A DNA stretch of 64,000 nt from Edaphosphingomonas laterariae (GTDB taxonomy: Bacteria; Pseudomonadota; Alphaproteobacteria; Sphingomonadales; Sphingomonadaceae), in contig NZ_FZOS01000009.1 of NCBI RefSeq assembly GCF_900188165.1, forward strand, positions 1 to 64,000, given 5' to 3'. The notes beneath the pieces were generated by a model. It did no database searches and was not told where the DNA came from. It saw only the letters and a list, made by a program, of their open reading frames with translations. Every line of letters starts with the position of its first letter. Position 1 is the first letter of the stretch. This document shows positions 44,756 through 53,884 of this stretch, one piece after another. The translations under genes and the position numbers were made by a program.

Positions 44756-47458
44756 ATGGCTGTTGCGGTGCAGCATCCCGCCATGGCCGTCCATGCACCG
44801 ATCACCCAGAACCCCGACATCCGTTTCCTCGGCCGGCTGCTGGGCGACGTCATTCGGGCCTATGGCGGCGACGCGCTGTTCCGGCGGATCGAATATATCC
44901 GATCGGCCTCGGTCGACCGGCATCGCGGGGTGGCCGACGCCGATAGCGTGGATCCCGGCCTCGATGCGCTCAGCCTGGACGATACGCTCGCCTTCGTGCG
45001 CGGCTTCATGCTGTTTTCGATGCTCGCCAACCTGGCCGAAGATCGCCAGGGCGTCGCGGCCGAGCCGGGTGCCGACGTCGCCCACGCCATCGCGGCGCTG
45101 GACGCGCAGGGGATCGGCCGCGATCAGGTCGCCACCCTCCTCCAGCACGCGCTGATCGCGCCGGTGCTGACCGCGCACCCCACCGAGGTGCGCCGCAAGT
45201 CGATGATCGACCATCGCAACCATATCGCCGAACTGATGAAGCTCCGCGATCTTGGCCGCACCGAAACCGATGGCGGCGAACTGGTGGACGAGGCGATCTA
45301 CCGCCAGATCGCGCTGCTCTGGCAAACGCGGCCGCTGCGGCGCGAACGGCTCTACGTCGCCGACGAAGTGGAAACCGCGCTCGCTTATCTGCGCGACATC
45401 TTCCTGCCCGTCATCCCTGCGCTGCAAGCGCGCTGGGAACGCGCGCTCGGGCAGCGACCGCCCAGCTTCCTGAAGCCCGGCAGCTGGATCGGCGGCGATC
45501 GCGACGGCAATCCCAATGTCACCGCCGATTCGCTGCGGCTGGCGCTGCGCCGCGCGTCCGAAACGGTGATCGGCCATTATCTCGATACCCTGCATCAACT
45601 GGGTGCCGAACTGTCGATCTCGACCGAACTGGCGGTCGTGACCGACGACCTGCTGGCGCTGGCCGATCGCAGCGGCGACATGGCGGCCAGCCGCAGCGAC
45701 GAACCGTTCCGCCGTGCCATCACCGGCATCTATTCCCGGCTGGCCGCCACCTATCGCGCGCTTGCGGGGCGCGAGCCGCCGCGCCCGGCCTCCTTCGCGG
45801 CCGATCCCTATGCCGCGCCGGGCGAACTGCGCGCCGATCTCGTCGCCATTGCCCATGCGCTCGCCAAAGGCGGCGGGGGCGCGCTGGCCGGTGGCGGTGG
45901 GCTCGGCCGGCTGATCCGGGCGGTCGAGACCTTCGGTTTCCACCTCGCCACGCTCGATCTGCGCCAGAATGCCGACGTGCACGAACGCGTGGTCGCCGAA
46001 CTGCTGCAGGTGGCGGGCGTCGAAGCCGATTATCGCGCGCTCGATGAGGCGGCACGCGTCGCGCTCCTCCGCCGCGAACTGGCGAGCAGCCGTCCGCTCT
46101 CCAGCCCCTATGCGCGTTATTCCGACGAAACCGCGTCCGAAATGGCGATCGTCCACGCCGCCGCCGAAGCCCATGGGCGCTACGGCCCGGCGGCGATCAC
46201 CACCTATCTGATTTCCAAGGCCGAAAGCGTTTCGGACCTGCTGGAAGTGCATGTCCTGCTCAAGGAAGCCGGCCTCTATCTGCCGGGCAATCCGCCCACC
46301 GCCGCGATCATGGTGGTGCCGCTGTTCGAAACCATCGGCGATCTGGAAAATGCGCCCGAGGTGATGACCGACTGGTTCGCCCTGCCCGAAGCGGCGGCGA
46401 TCACCACGGCGCGCGGCTATCAGGAAGTGATGGTCGGCTATTCGGATTCGAACAAGGATGGCGGCTATCTGACATCGGTATGGAGCCTGCATCAGGCCAG
46501 CCGCGCGCTCGCCCCGGTATTCGCGCGCGCCGGCGCGGCGATGCAGCTTTTCCACGGTCGCGGTGGCGCGGTCGGCCGTGGTGGCGGGTCGAGCTTCGCG
46601 GCGATCCGCGCCCAGCCGCCCGGCACCGTCGCGGGCCGCATCCGCATCACCGAACAGGGCGAGGTGATCGCCGCCAAATATGGCACGCTCGAAAGTGCCG
46701 CCGCCAATCTCGAAGCGATGACGTCGGCCACGCTCCTCGCCAGCCTGGAGCCGCCGCAGCTGCCCGAAGCGCAATATGAACGCTTCGCGGCAGCGATGGC
46801 GGCATTGTCCGACACCGCCTTCCACGCCTATCGCGATCTTGTTTACGGCACCGATGGGTTCCGCACCTTCTTCCGCCAGCTGACGCCGATCGCCGAGATC
46901 GCCGACCTCAAGATCGGGTCGCGCCCGGCCAGCCGCACCCAAAGCGACCGGATCGAAGATCTGCGCGCGATCCCCTGGGTCTTCTCCTGGGCGCAGGCAC
47001 GGGTGATGCTGCCGGGCTGGTATGGCGTCGGCCATGCCATCGCCGCCTTTCCCGATCGCGCGCTGCTGAGCGAAATGGTGGAAGGCTGGCCGTTCCTGCG
47101 CGCGACGCTCGCCAATCTCGAAATGGTGCTCGCCAAGTCGGACATGGGCATCGCGGGCCATTATGTCGCGCTGGTCGAGGATCAGCCGCGCGCCCACGCC
47201 ATCTTCGATCGCATCCGCGACGACTGGCATCGCACCCGCGACGGGCTTCTCGCGATCACCGGACAGGCCCATCTGCTGGAAAAGAACCCGGCGCTCGACC
47301 ATTCGATCCGGTTGCGCCTGCCTTATATCGAGCCGCTCAACCATCTGCAGATCGAACTGCTCAAGCGCCATCGCGCTGGGGAAGATGATCCGCGCATCCG
47401 CGAAGGCATCCAGCTGTCGATCAACGCCATCGCCACCGCGCTCCGCAACAGCGGCTAA
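44756..47458 (+). CDS. ppc: phosphoenolpyruvate carboxylase
   Basis: 900 residues; ATG 44756 is preferred to the TTG at 44747. It carboxylates PEP to oxaloacetate to refill the citric acid cycle. Catalytic blocks: VLTAHPTEVRRKS (His), GSWIGGDRDGNPNVT, MVGYSDSNKDGGYLTS and LFHGRGGAVGRGGG. The C-terminus ends in ALRNSG, close to the family's usual NTG end. It is a single gene. Confidence 0.96.
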   Translation: MAVAVQHPAMAVHAPITQNPDIRFLGRLLGDVIRAYGGDALFRRIEYIRSASVDRHRGVADADSVDPGLDALSLDDTLAFVRGFMLFSMLANLAEDRQGVAAEPGADVAHAIAALDAQGIGRDQVATLLQHALIAPVLTAHPTEVRRKSMIDHRNHIAELMKLRDLGRTETDGGELVDEAIYRQIALLWQTRPLRRERLYVADEVETALAYLRDIFLPVIPALQARWERALGQRPPSFLKPGSWIGGDRDGNPNVTADSLRLALRRASETVIGHYLDTLHQLGAELSISTELAVVTDDLLALADRSGDMAASRSDEPFRRAITGIYSRLAATYRALAGREPPRPASFAADPYAAPGELRADLVAIAHALAKGGGGALAGGGGLGRLIRAVETFGFHLATLDLRQNADVHERVVAELLQVAGVEADYRALDEAARVALLRRELASSRPLSSPYARYSDETASEMAIVHAAAEAHGRYGPAAITTYLISKAESVSDLLEVHVLLKEAGLYLPGNPPTAAIMVVPLFETIGDLENAPEVMTDWFALPEAAAITTARGYQEVMVGYSDSNKDGGYLTSVWSLHQASRALAPVFARAGAAMQLFHGRGGAVGRGGGSSFAAIRAQPPGTVAGRIRITEQGEVIAAKYGTLESAAANLEAMTSATLLASLEPPQLPEAQYERFAAAMAALSDTAFHAYRDLVYGTDGFRTFFRQLTPIAEIADLKIGSRPASRTQSDRIEDLRAIPWVFSWAQARVMLPGWYGVGHAIAAFPDRALLSEMVEGWPFLRATLANLEMVLAKSDMGIAGHYVALVEDQPRAHAIFDRIRDDWHRTRDGLLAITGQAHLLEKNPALDHSIRLRLPYIEPLNHLQIELLKRHRAGEDDPRIREGIQLSINAIATALRNSG

Positions 47459-47493
47459 CCTCGCGCCGCCCATCACGGCCGGCGCCAACGGCC

Positions 47494-47505
47494 ATGGTTA
47501 ACCAT
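47494..47505. promoter_or_regulatory. CtrA-like palindrome ATGGTTAACCAT
   Basis: Perfect 12-bp palindrome that contains TTAACCAT, a half-site associated with CtrA in alphaproteobacteria. It lies 9 bases before the ATG of the response regulator. Confidence 0.45.
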
Positions 47506-47513
47506 TTCGTGAC

Positions 47514-48122
47514 ATGACCGCCCTAGGCTTCGTCCATCGATTCCCGGGGAAGGGCATGGTGGACGACATGGGTGAAATGGTGCGGAACGGCCGCGACGTG
47601 CTGGTGGTCGACGACAACCCCACCAGCCTCAACGTCATCGGCCGCAGGCTTCGCCGGCTCGGTTTCCGCACGATGTTGTGCAGCGACGGTCCGTCCGCGC
47701 TCGATCTTCTCCACAGCCGCGCGTTCGATATCATGCTGATCGACGCGCAGCTCCATGGCCTGTCGGGGCTGGCAACGCTGCGCGAAATTCGCGCCGCCCC
47801 CCGCACGGCGGACATGCCGGTGCTGATGATGACGGCGCGCAGCGATATCGGCGCGGCCGTTGACGCGCTGGCCGCCGGTGCCGACGATCATGTCACCAAG
47901 CCGTTCGATTTCGACGTGCTGGCCGCCCGCCTCCTGCGCCTGCTCGATCGCGCGAAGAGGATGAACGAGCTGCGCCGCACCAATGCCGCGCTCGACGCGC
48001 GCATCGCCGATCGCGCGATGGAACTGGGTGAGCTGCGCAACCTGCTCGACGAGGCACTGGCCGATCGCGCGCGGCTGAGCGCGATGGTGCGATCGCTGGA
48101 AAGCGCCCGACTCACCGCCTGA
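47514..48122 (+). CDS. single-domain response regulator with coiled-coil tail
   Basis: 202 residues (188 if ATG 47556 is used). Receiver domain: DVLVVDDNPTSLNVIG, phospho-Asp in IMLIDAQLHGLSG, switch Thr in LMMTARSD, Lys in DHVTKPFDF. After residue 145 comes a charged helix (RAKRMNELRRTNAALDARIA) that looks like a coiled coil without an output domain. A CtrA-like palindrome overlaps its promoter. Output is probably through protein contact. Confidence 0.87.
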   Translation: MTALGFVHRFPGKGMVDDMGEMVRNGRDVLVVDDNPTSLNVIGRRLRRLGFRTMLCSDGPSALDLLHSRAFDIMLIDAQLHGLSGLATLREIRAAPRTADMPVLMMTARSDIGAAVDALAAGADDHVTKPFDFDVLAARLLRLLDRAKRMNELRRTNAALDARIADRAMELGELRNLLDEALADRARLSAMVRSLESARLTA

Positions 48123-48154
48123 TCGGAACCCCCGCTGGGATCAATCCGCGCCGT

Positions 48155-48751
48155 TCAGGCGCCGATCCACTGCGCCACTTCACCCGCCACCTGGTTGGCC
48201 GCGCGGTTCAGCGCCGGCGCAACCGTCTTGGCATCTTCCCGCGTCACCGGCACACGCGCTTCGAAGCGCCGTGTCTCCAGCGCATCCGCCCCGCCGCGCG
48301 CCAGGCTGGCATCATAGGTCACAACCGCCTCGCGCGTCGTGGCATCAAGGCCGAAACGCTGCAGCCGGCCGGTCAGCCTGATCCCCGGCGCGAGCGAATA
48401 TTGCCGCAGGTCGAGCACCGGGCGGCCGGTCGTCGCGGCGATGGTTTCGGCCAGCAGATTGCGGAACAGCCGGTTGGGCGGCTCGATCCACTGCGCATCC
48501 TTGAGATACGCGACGCTGGTCGGCCCCGTCTGCACCGGCACGCGCAACACGTTGAGCGCCTGCGGCACGCTGGGCGGGATCACCGTCACCGCCTGGCCAT
48601 CGCGCGCCGGCCGCGCGGCGCCGGCGGGCATGGTGGCATCGGCCGACAGCGTCATCAGCGTGGCCGGCGGATCCTCGCCAAAACTGACGCAGGCGGAAAG
48701 CGGCAGCAGCGCCGCGGCGATCAGGATCGGATGCGGTTTCATGCGCCTCAT
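48155..48751 (-). CDS. ABC-type transport auxiliary lipoprotein (PqiC-like)
   Basis: 198 residues (195 from ATG 48742). Lipoprotein signal with lipobox LLPLSACVSF. The family of outer-membrane auxiliary lipoproteins partners MCE transporters: LNVLRVPVQTGPTSVAYLKD and AQWIEPPNRLFRNLLAETIA are typical. Its start overlaps the MlaD-type gene. Last gene of the lipid transport operon, likely the outer-membrane partner. Confidence 0.85.
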   Translation of the reverse strand: MRRMKPHPILIAAALLPLSACVSFGEDPPATLMTLSADATMPAGAARPARDGQAVTVIPPSVPQALNVLRVPVQTGPTSVAYLKDAQWIEPPNRLFRNLLAETIAATTGRPVLDLRQYSLAPGIRLTGRLQRFGLDATTREAVVTYDASLARGGADALETRRFEARVPVTREDAKTVAPALNRAANQVAGEVAQWIGA

Positions 48752-49701
48752 TTCGGTTCATAGTCCGGAAGCTTGTTGCCACCGAGCACGGCGCCGGCGC
48801 CGCCCCGATCGAGCTTGCCGGCAACGCCGGTCAGCGCTTCCGACATTTCGGTGAGATCGCGGACGAGCTGGCTGACTTCGGGAATCGTCTGCGTCGAGAA
48901 AGCCTTGAGGCCCGGCCGCGCATCGCCGATCGCGCCTTCCAGCTGGTTCATGCTGCGCTCGGCCGACTGCACGGTCCGGCGCAGATCGGCCGCGATCGGC
49001 TGCAATTCGCCATTGGTGGTGGCGGCGAGCTTGCCGATCTGTTCGGCCGCATCGCCCGCCTGGCGGATGGCGACTCGGGTGTCGGCCAGCACCTGGCCGA
49101 TTTCGGGCCCCTGCTGCGCCAGCGATCCCGTCAACCGTTCGAGATTGGCGAGGATGTGGCCCACCGAACGCTGATTATCCTCGTTCACCAGTTCGCCGAG
49201 CCGTTCGGTCAGCGTCGACAGGCGCTCCATCAATTCGGGCGCGCTGTTCAGCAATTCGCCCAGCGCCCCCGGCTTGGTCGGGATCACGGGCACGCCATGG
49301 GGGCATTGCGCGCTGCGATCATTGTCCGGGCAGGCGATCGGCGGCTGGCCCTTGATCGCGCCATCAAGATTGATCTGGCTGACCCCGGTAAAGCCGACGC
49401 CGGCAATCGTGGCGGTGGTGCCCTGCAGGATCGGCGTATCGCCGTTGACCGATATGCGCACGCGAACGAATTCGGGCTGATCGGGCATCAGCACGATTTC
49501 CTTGATCTGCCCCACCGGCACGCCGGAAAAGGTGACCGACGATCCCTTGGCCAGCCCGTCCACCGATTGCTTGAAGAAGATGTCGAACAGCTGTTCGTTG
49601 CCACCCGAAAGGCGCGCGAGCCAGACGATGAAGATCAGCACGACGGCGAGCAGGGCCAGCACGACGCTGCCGACAAGGATATGGTTAGAGCGGGTTTCCA
49701 T
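48748..49701 (-). CDS. mlaD: MlaD-type MCE substrate-binding protein
   Basis: 317 residues. An N-terminal membrane anchor (ILVGSVVLALLAVVLIFIV) is followed by the MCE domain (residues 40-125): FKQSVDGLAKGSSVTFSGVP and VGFTGVSQINLDG. A long helical C-terminus follows, longer than in E. coli MlaD. It forms a hexameric lipid tunnel on the periplasmic side, between MlaE/F and the lipoprotein. Confidence 0.88.
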   Translation of the reverse strand: METRSNHILVGSVVLALLAVVLIFIVWLARLSGGNEQLFDIFFKQSVDGLAKGSSVTFSGVPVGQIKEIVLMPDQPEFVRVRISVNGDTPILQGTTATIAGVGFTGVSQINLDGAIKGQPPIACPDNDRSAQCPHGVPVIPTKPGALGELLNSAPELMERLSTLTERLGELVNEDNQRSVGHILANLERLTGSLAQQGPEIGQVLADTRVAIRQAGDAAEQIGKLAATTNGELQPIAADLRRTVQSAERSMNQLEGAIGDARPGLKAFSTQTIPEVSQLVRDLTEMSEALTGVAGKLDRGGAGAVLGGNKLPDYEPK

Positions 49702-49707
49702 CGTTCG

Positions 49708-50529
49708 TCAGTTGCTCCCCGCCATATCCGGCCCGGTTCCGTTGCGCTGCGCCGTATCGGCGGCGACACGGCCGCGCGGGCCGTTGAAATATTCCTGAAT
49801 CCACGGATGGTCCAACGCCAATAATTCCGGGATCGTTCCGACCGCGATCACCTTGCGATCGGCCAGCACGGCCACGCGGTCGCAGATCGCATAGAGCGTG
49901 TCCAGATCATGGGTGATCAGGAACACCGTCAGGCCCAGCCGCTCCTGCAGATCGGCCAGAAGCTCGTCGAAGGCCGCGGCGCCGATCGGATCGAGCCCGG
50001 CGGTCGGCTCGTCCAGAAACAGCAGTTCGGGGTCGAGCGCCAGCGCGCGGGCCAGCCCGGCGCGCTTGCGCATCCCGCCCGAAAGCTCCGACGGATATTT
50101 CGGCCCCGCCTCCACCGGCAGGCCCGACATGACGATCTTGTAGGACGCGATCTCGTCGAGCAGCGTTTCCGAAAGCTGCGGATAATATTCGCGCAGCGGC
50201 ACCTCGACATTTTCGGCGACGGTCAGCGTCGAAAACAGCGCGCCATTCTGGAACAATACGCCCCAGCGCCGGCGGATCGCCTCGGCCTCGCCCTCGTCAT
50301 ACCGGCCCAGCATCGGCACGCCGAACACCGTCACCTCACCCGCCTCGGGCATCTGCAGGCCGATGATCGAGCGCATCAGCACCGACTTGCCGGTGCCCGA
50401 TCCGCCGACCACGCCGATGATCTCGCCGCGCCGCACGTCCAGATCGAGCCCTTCATGGACAACCTGATCGCCAAAGGCGTTTTTCAGCCCCTGGACGTGG
50501 ATGGCGATATCGTCGCTGCCCTGGCCCAT
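49708..50529 (-). CDS. mlaF: MlaF-type ABC ATPase
   Basis: 273 residues. Walker A is GVVGGSGTGKSVLMRSIIG (about residue 43), the signature ELSGGMRKRAGLARALALD, Walker B LLFLDEPTAGLDPIG. GLDLDVRRGEIIGVVGG and the C-terminal WIQEYFNGPRGR match Mla/Ttg2A ATPases. The ATG shares a base with the mlaE stop, so expression is coupled. Confidence 0.92.
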   Translation of the reverse strand: MGQGSDDIAIHVQGLKNAFGDQVVHEGLDLDVRRGEIIGVVGGSGTGKSVLMRSIIGLQMPEAGEVTVFGVPMLGRYDEGEAEAIRRRWGVLFQNGALFSTLTVAENVEVPLREYYPQLSETLLDEIASYKIVMSGLPVEAGPKYPSELSGGMRKRAGLARALALDPELLFLDEPTAGLDPIGAAAFDELLADLQERLGLTVFLITHDLDTLYAICDRVAVLADRKVIAVGTIPELLALDHPWIQEYFNGPRGRVAADTAQRNGTGPDMAGSN

Positions 50530-51638
50530 CAGATCCAGCCGATCGACGAGAAGAAGACGGCGAAGAAGGCGTCGAGCACGATCACCAGGAAGATCGCCTG
50601 CACCACGGCCGCCGTGGTCCGCAGGCCGACCTCCTCGGCATTGCCCTTCACCTGCATGCCCTGATAGCAGCCGGCGATGGCGACGATCGCGCCGAACACC
50701 GGCGCCTTGATCAGCCCGACCCACAGATCGGTCATTGGCACCACTTCGCGGATCCGCTGGATATAGGTGGCCGGCGGAATCTCCAGCGAGATCCAGCACA
50801 GGATGCCGCCGCCGATGATCGCGACGAGCGAGGCATAGAAGCCGAGCAACGGCATCAGCACGACGGTGGCGAGCACGCGCGGCAGCACCAGCGCCTCCAT
50901 CGGCGAAACGCCGATCGTGCGCATTGCATCCACTTCCTCGGCCAGTTTCATCGAACCGAGCTGGGCGGCAAAGGCGCTGCCCGATCGCCCGGCGACCATG
51001 ATCGCGGTCATCAGCACGCCCAGTTCGCGCAGCGTGATCCGCCCGATCAGGTTGATGGTGAACACCTCGGCCCCGAACTGGCGGAGCTGGACTGCGCCCT
51101 GCTGGGCGATGACGATCCCGATCAGGATGCTCATCAGGCCGATGATGGCGAGCGCGTCGACACCCACCACCTCGAACTGGCGGGCGACGGCATTGCCGCG
51201 AAACTTGCGTGGGTTGCGGATCACCGCCCCCGTTGAAACGACGATCGCGCCAAAGAAGCCGATCAGGCCGAGCAAGGTCTGCCACGCGACCACCGTCGCC
51301 GCGCCGATCTGCGCCAATACCCGCGCGAGCGGGGACACATGATCCGGCCGGATGCGGCATGGCTTGTCGGCCTGCGCCACCTGGTCGATCAGCCGCGCGC
51401 AATCCTCGCTCGCGCCCTGCGTCACGGCTCCGCTGTCGCGGGTCAGGCGGTGGACGAGCCACGCGCCCACCGTGTCCATGCGCTGAACGCCCGACAGGTC
51501 GATACGCGCCGGCGGGGTTTCAAGCGCGTCCAGCCGATCGGCAAGATCATCGAGCCGGGGAAGCGTGAGCGCCCCCGAAAAGCGGAGAATCCCCTCCCCG
51601 TCGACAGTGAAATCAGCCGCTTCGCTCATGCGCGCCAA
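50529..51638 (-). CDS. mlaE: MlaE permease with fused N-terminal STAS domain
   Basis: 369 residues (366 if ATG 51629 is used). Residues 5-95 are a STAS-like domain (GILRFSGALTLPRLDDLADR, RIDLSGVQRMDTVGAWLV), the job MlaB does as a separate protein in E. coli. The rest is the MlaE permease: IAQQGAVQLRQFGAEVFTIN, RSGSAFAAQLGSMKLAEEVD and AMRTIGVSPMEALVLPRVLA. First gene of mlaE-F-D-lipoprotein. No mlaC is present. Confidence 0.93.
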   Translation of the reverse strand: MARMSEAADFTVDGEGILRFSGALTLPRLDDLADRLDALETPPARIDLSGVQRMDTVGAWLVHRLTRDSGAVTQGASEDCARLIDQVAQADKPCRIRPDHVSPLARVLAQIGAATVVAWQTLLGLIGFFGAIVVSTGAVIRNPRKFRGNAVARQFEVVGVDALAIIGLMSILIGIVIAQQGAVQLRQFGAEVFTINLIGRITLRELGVLMTAIMVAGRSGSAFAAQLGSMKLAEEVDAMRTIGVSPMEALVLPRVLATVVLMPLLGFYASLVAIIGGGILCWISLEIPPATYIQRIREVVPMTDLWVGLIKAPVFGAIVAIAGCYQGMQVKGNAEEVGLRTTAAVVQAIFLVIVLDAFFAVFFSSIGWI

Positions 51639-51692
51639 CCATGGGGGAGGATGATGCGAACGGCAAGTAGCGTGCGCCCGCGCAAGCCGCGA

Positions 51693-52337
51693 TCAGCCAT
51701 GCGGCCAGCGGTGCTGCCGGAACCATTTGGTGACGACATATTTGGTGCCGCTGCGCACCTTCATGCCATGATGGAGCGTCCAGCCATTGGGCTGGCCCGC
51801 GGCATCGAGATTGTTCCAGGCCAGCAACTTGCCGGTTTCGGGCTGGATGATCTTGTCGATCCGGCGAAAGCGCGTGGCGCCGCCGGCTGCCGGCTGGTTC
51901 AGATAGATCATCACCGTCCAGGTGCGCTGGCCGCAGCCCGTGCAATAGCGATCATAATCCAGCCCGCCGGGTTCGAAATAATCGGTGTGATCCTTGAATT
52001 CCTGCCCCACCGCATAACGCTGGCCCTGCATCGGCTCGCCATGCGCAGGATCGAGGCCGGTCAGCGCCGCGATCCGCGCATCCAGCGCGGCGACGGCGGG
52101 GTGCGCGCAGTCAAGGTCGCAGGTCTCGCTGGTGCGGTAGAGCGGATCGCCATTGGCATCGGCCTGGGTGGACGGGCGGCGCTGCTCGTCGATCAGCGCG
52201 ATGATCGCCGCACACGCGTCCGTGTCCAGAAAATCGGGCGCCAGAAACAGATCCAGCTTGCGGTTGGGAAAGCGGCGGACGCCGGGCGTGGAGGAAAGCC
52301 GCTCGCCGATCGATGCGGGCGGGGTGTGAGCGGTCAT
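51693..52337 (-). CDS. prolyl 4-hydroxylase-like 2OG-Fe(II) dioxygenase
   Basis: 214 residues. Double-stranded beta-helix with iron ligands in EFKDHTDYFEPGG (His-x-Asp) and WTLHHGMKVRSGTKYVVTKW (His, then Lys for 2-oxoglutarate). AGGATRFRR is typical of the P4H alpha-like family. Bacterial members hydroxylate proteins or peptides; the target is unknown. Single gene. Confidence 0.87.
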   Translation of the reverse strand: MTAHTPPASIGERLSSTPGVRRFPNRKLDLFLAPDFLDTDACAAIIALIDEQRRPSTQADANGDPLYRTSETCDLDCAHPAVAALDARIAALTGLDPAHGEPMQGQRYAVGQEFKDHTDYFEPGGLDYDRYCTGCGQRTWTVMIYLNQPAAGGATRFRRIDKIIQPETGKLLAWNNLDAAGQPNGWTLHHGMKVRSGTKYVVTKWFRQHRWPHG

Positions 52338-52446
52338 CCCGGAACGGGCCTCGTCAGACGATATCGGAATGCCGCATCTTAGGCGGCCGCCGGCCGGGGG
52401 TCCAGCCGGCCTCGCTTCTCGCGCGGTGATGTTCTAAGCCCGCCCC

Positions 52447-53118
52447 ATGACGGAACTTGCCATCTACGACATGGACCGCACGATCACGCGCGTCGCCACC
52501 TACACGCCGTTCCTGCTCCACGCGGCGCGGCGGCGGGCGCCCTGGCGGCTGCTTTTCACCCCGCTCGTGCTGCTGTCGATGCTGGCTTATGTGCTGAAGC
52601 TGATCGATCGGGCGCGGTTGAAGGAAATCAACCACGCGCTGCTGCTGGGCCGGCATAACCACCCGCACGAACTGCGCACCGTGATCGACAGTTTCGCCGA
52701 GGCGACCGTCGCCAACAACATCCACCCCGGCGCGCTCACCCAGATCGCCGCCGATCGCGCCGCCGGCCGCCGGCTGGTGCTGGCGACCGCGTCCTACCGC
52801 CTCTATTCGGAAGCGATCGCGGACCGGCTGGGCTTTGACGATTGCATCGCCACCAACAGCATCATCGGGCTCGACGGGCGGATTCGCGCCAAGATCGATG
52901 GCGAGAATAATTACGGCCCCGCCAAGCTGCGCATGGTGCAGGCGTGGATGGCGGCAGAGGGGCTGGATCGCGCCGAGTGCCGGATCCGCTTCTATTCGGA
53001 CCACGCCTCCGACGCGCCGGTGATGGAATGGTCGGACGAACCCTTTGCCGTCAACGCGCACGACAAGCTGCGCCGCATGGCGGCGGTGCGCGGCTGGCCG
53101 ACGGTGGAATGGGGCTAG
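52447..53118 (+). CDS. HAD-IB family phosphatase
   Basis: 223 residues. HAD motif 1 is AIYDMDRTITR (Asp nucleophile), motif 2 LATASYRLYSEAIA, motif 3 Lys in YGPAKLRMV, motif 4 YSDHASDAPVMEW. The HAD-IB branch includes SerB-like and phosphoglycolipid phosphatases. The hydrophobic stretch WRLLFTPLVLLSMLAYVL (residues 35-55) points to a membrane lipid substrate. It is followed by an interspersed repeat. Confidence 0.87.
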   Translation: MTELAIYDMDRTITRVATYTPFLLHAARRRAPWRLLFTPLVLLSMLAYVLKLIDRARLKEINHALLLGRHNHPHELRTVIDSFAEATVANNIHPGALTQIAADRAAGRRLVLATASYRLYSEAIADRLGFDDCIATNSIIGLDGRIRAKIDGENNYGPAKLRMVQAWMAAEGLDRAECRIRFYSDHASDAPVMEWSDEPFAVNAHDKLRRMAAVRGWPTVEWG

Positions 53119-53218
53119 AGCAGTTTCCGGTCCGAATGCGTCGGCTCGAATGCTCCAAGCTCTTTGTTTACAGCGCCTTCCGAGTCAGCAGGGGATTCGA
53201 CCGGCCTGGAAAGCGCTC
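53118..53218. repeat. interspersed palindromic repeat element (RIME-like)
   Basis: 101 bases between the HAD gene and the next gene. It starts GAGCAGTTTCCGG and ends CCTGGAAAGCGCTC, imperfect inverted ends, with TCTTTGTTTACAGCGCCTTC and GAGTCAGCAGGGGATTC in the middle. I recognise this shape from repeats common in sphingomonad and rhizobial intergenic DNA; only one copy is in this window. Confidence 0.6.
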
Positions 53219-53225
53219 CAAGCGA

Positions 53226-53723
53226 TCACTTTCCCGCGATCGGCCCCGGCTCGCCATCCATCGACAGGAAATTGACGAGCGCGATCTTGCCGTCGCGCAC
53301 CTCGGCATAGCCCATCACCATGCCGCGGCTCGGCTTGCCATCGCTGACCGAGCTTTCGAGATGATAGGTGAAGATCTTGCTGCCATCGGGTGACGAGAAG
53401 GCCTCGACGAAAGGCACCTTGATCTCGACCTGATCGACGCTCGCCTGAATCTTGCGGAAACGCTGCGCCATGTCGGTCAGCCCACGCGCGCGATCGGTGC
53501 CGTTGATCCGCATCACCGCATCCTCGGTGAAATAGCGGCCGAACGCTTCGGGGGTGAAGCCCTGCGGATCCTTGAACGCCGCGTTCCACCAGGTGAACAT
53601 CCGGGTCAGCGCATCATCGGCCACCGGCCTGGAGAAGGTTGCGGTCGGCGCCTGGGGCGCGGCCTGCGCCGGCGCAATCACGCCCATAGCCAGAATCGCC
53701 GCCGCAAAAATCCGCTTCATCAT
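53226..53723 (-). CDS. exported SnoaL/NTF2-like protein
   Basis: 165 residues from ATG 53723, chosen for the AGGAGGGG ribosome-binding site before it. Signal peptide IFAAAILAMGVIAPAQA. The mature part is a small alpha+beta cone-like fold: FTPEAFGRYFTEDAVMRING, TDMAQRFRKIQASVD, IFTYHLESSV and GKIALVNFLSMDG. SnoaL-like proteins bind or isomerise small molecules; nothing shows which. Confidence 0.75.
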   Translation of the reverse strand: MMKRIFAAAILAMGVIAPAQAAPQAPTATFSRPVADDALTRMFTWWNAAFKDPQGFTPEAFGRYFTEDAVMRINGTDRARGLTDMAQRFRKIQASVDQVEIKVPFVEAFSSPDGSKIFTYHLESSVSDGKPSRGMVMGYAEVRDGKIALVNFLSMDGEPGPIAGK

Positions 53724-53884
53724 GCGCCCCTCCTGTCGTTCGCCCGGCCCGGCCGGGCCTGCCCCTTCAGCAAGTGTCGCATCGCAGGCGTGCATTCAAT
53801 GGAGGGTCAGGGGCATCCTCGTTGCGTCCTCGGCAACAGCAAGGTGGGTGGGCCGGCGATTCGCGCCCTCCCCTTCATCGCCCT

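Noticed and set aside
44687-47488. 933-codon minus-strand open frame
   Set aside because: Lies exactly opposite ppc, whose catalytic motifs are all present; no domain in the reverse product.
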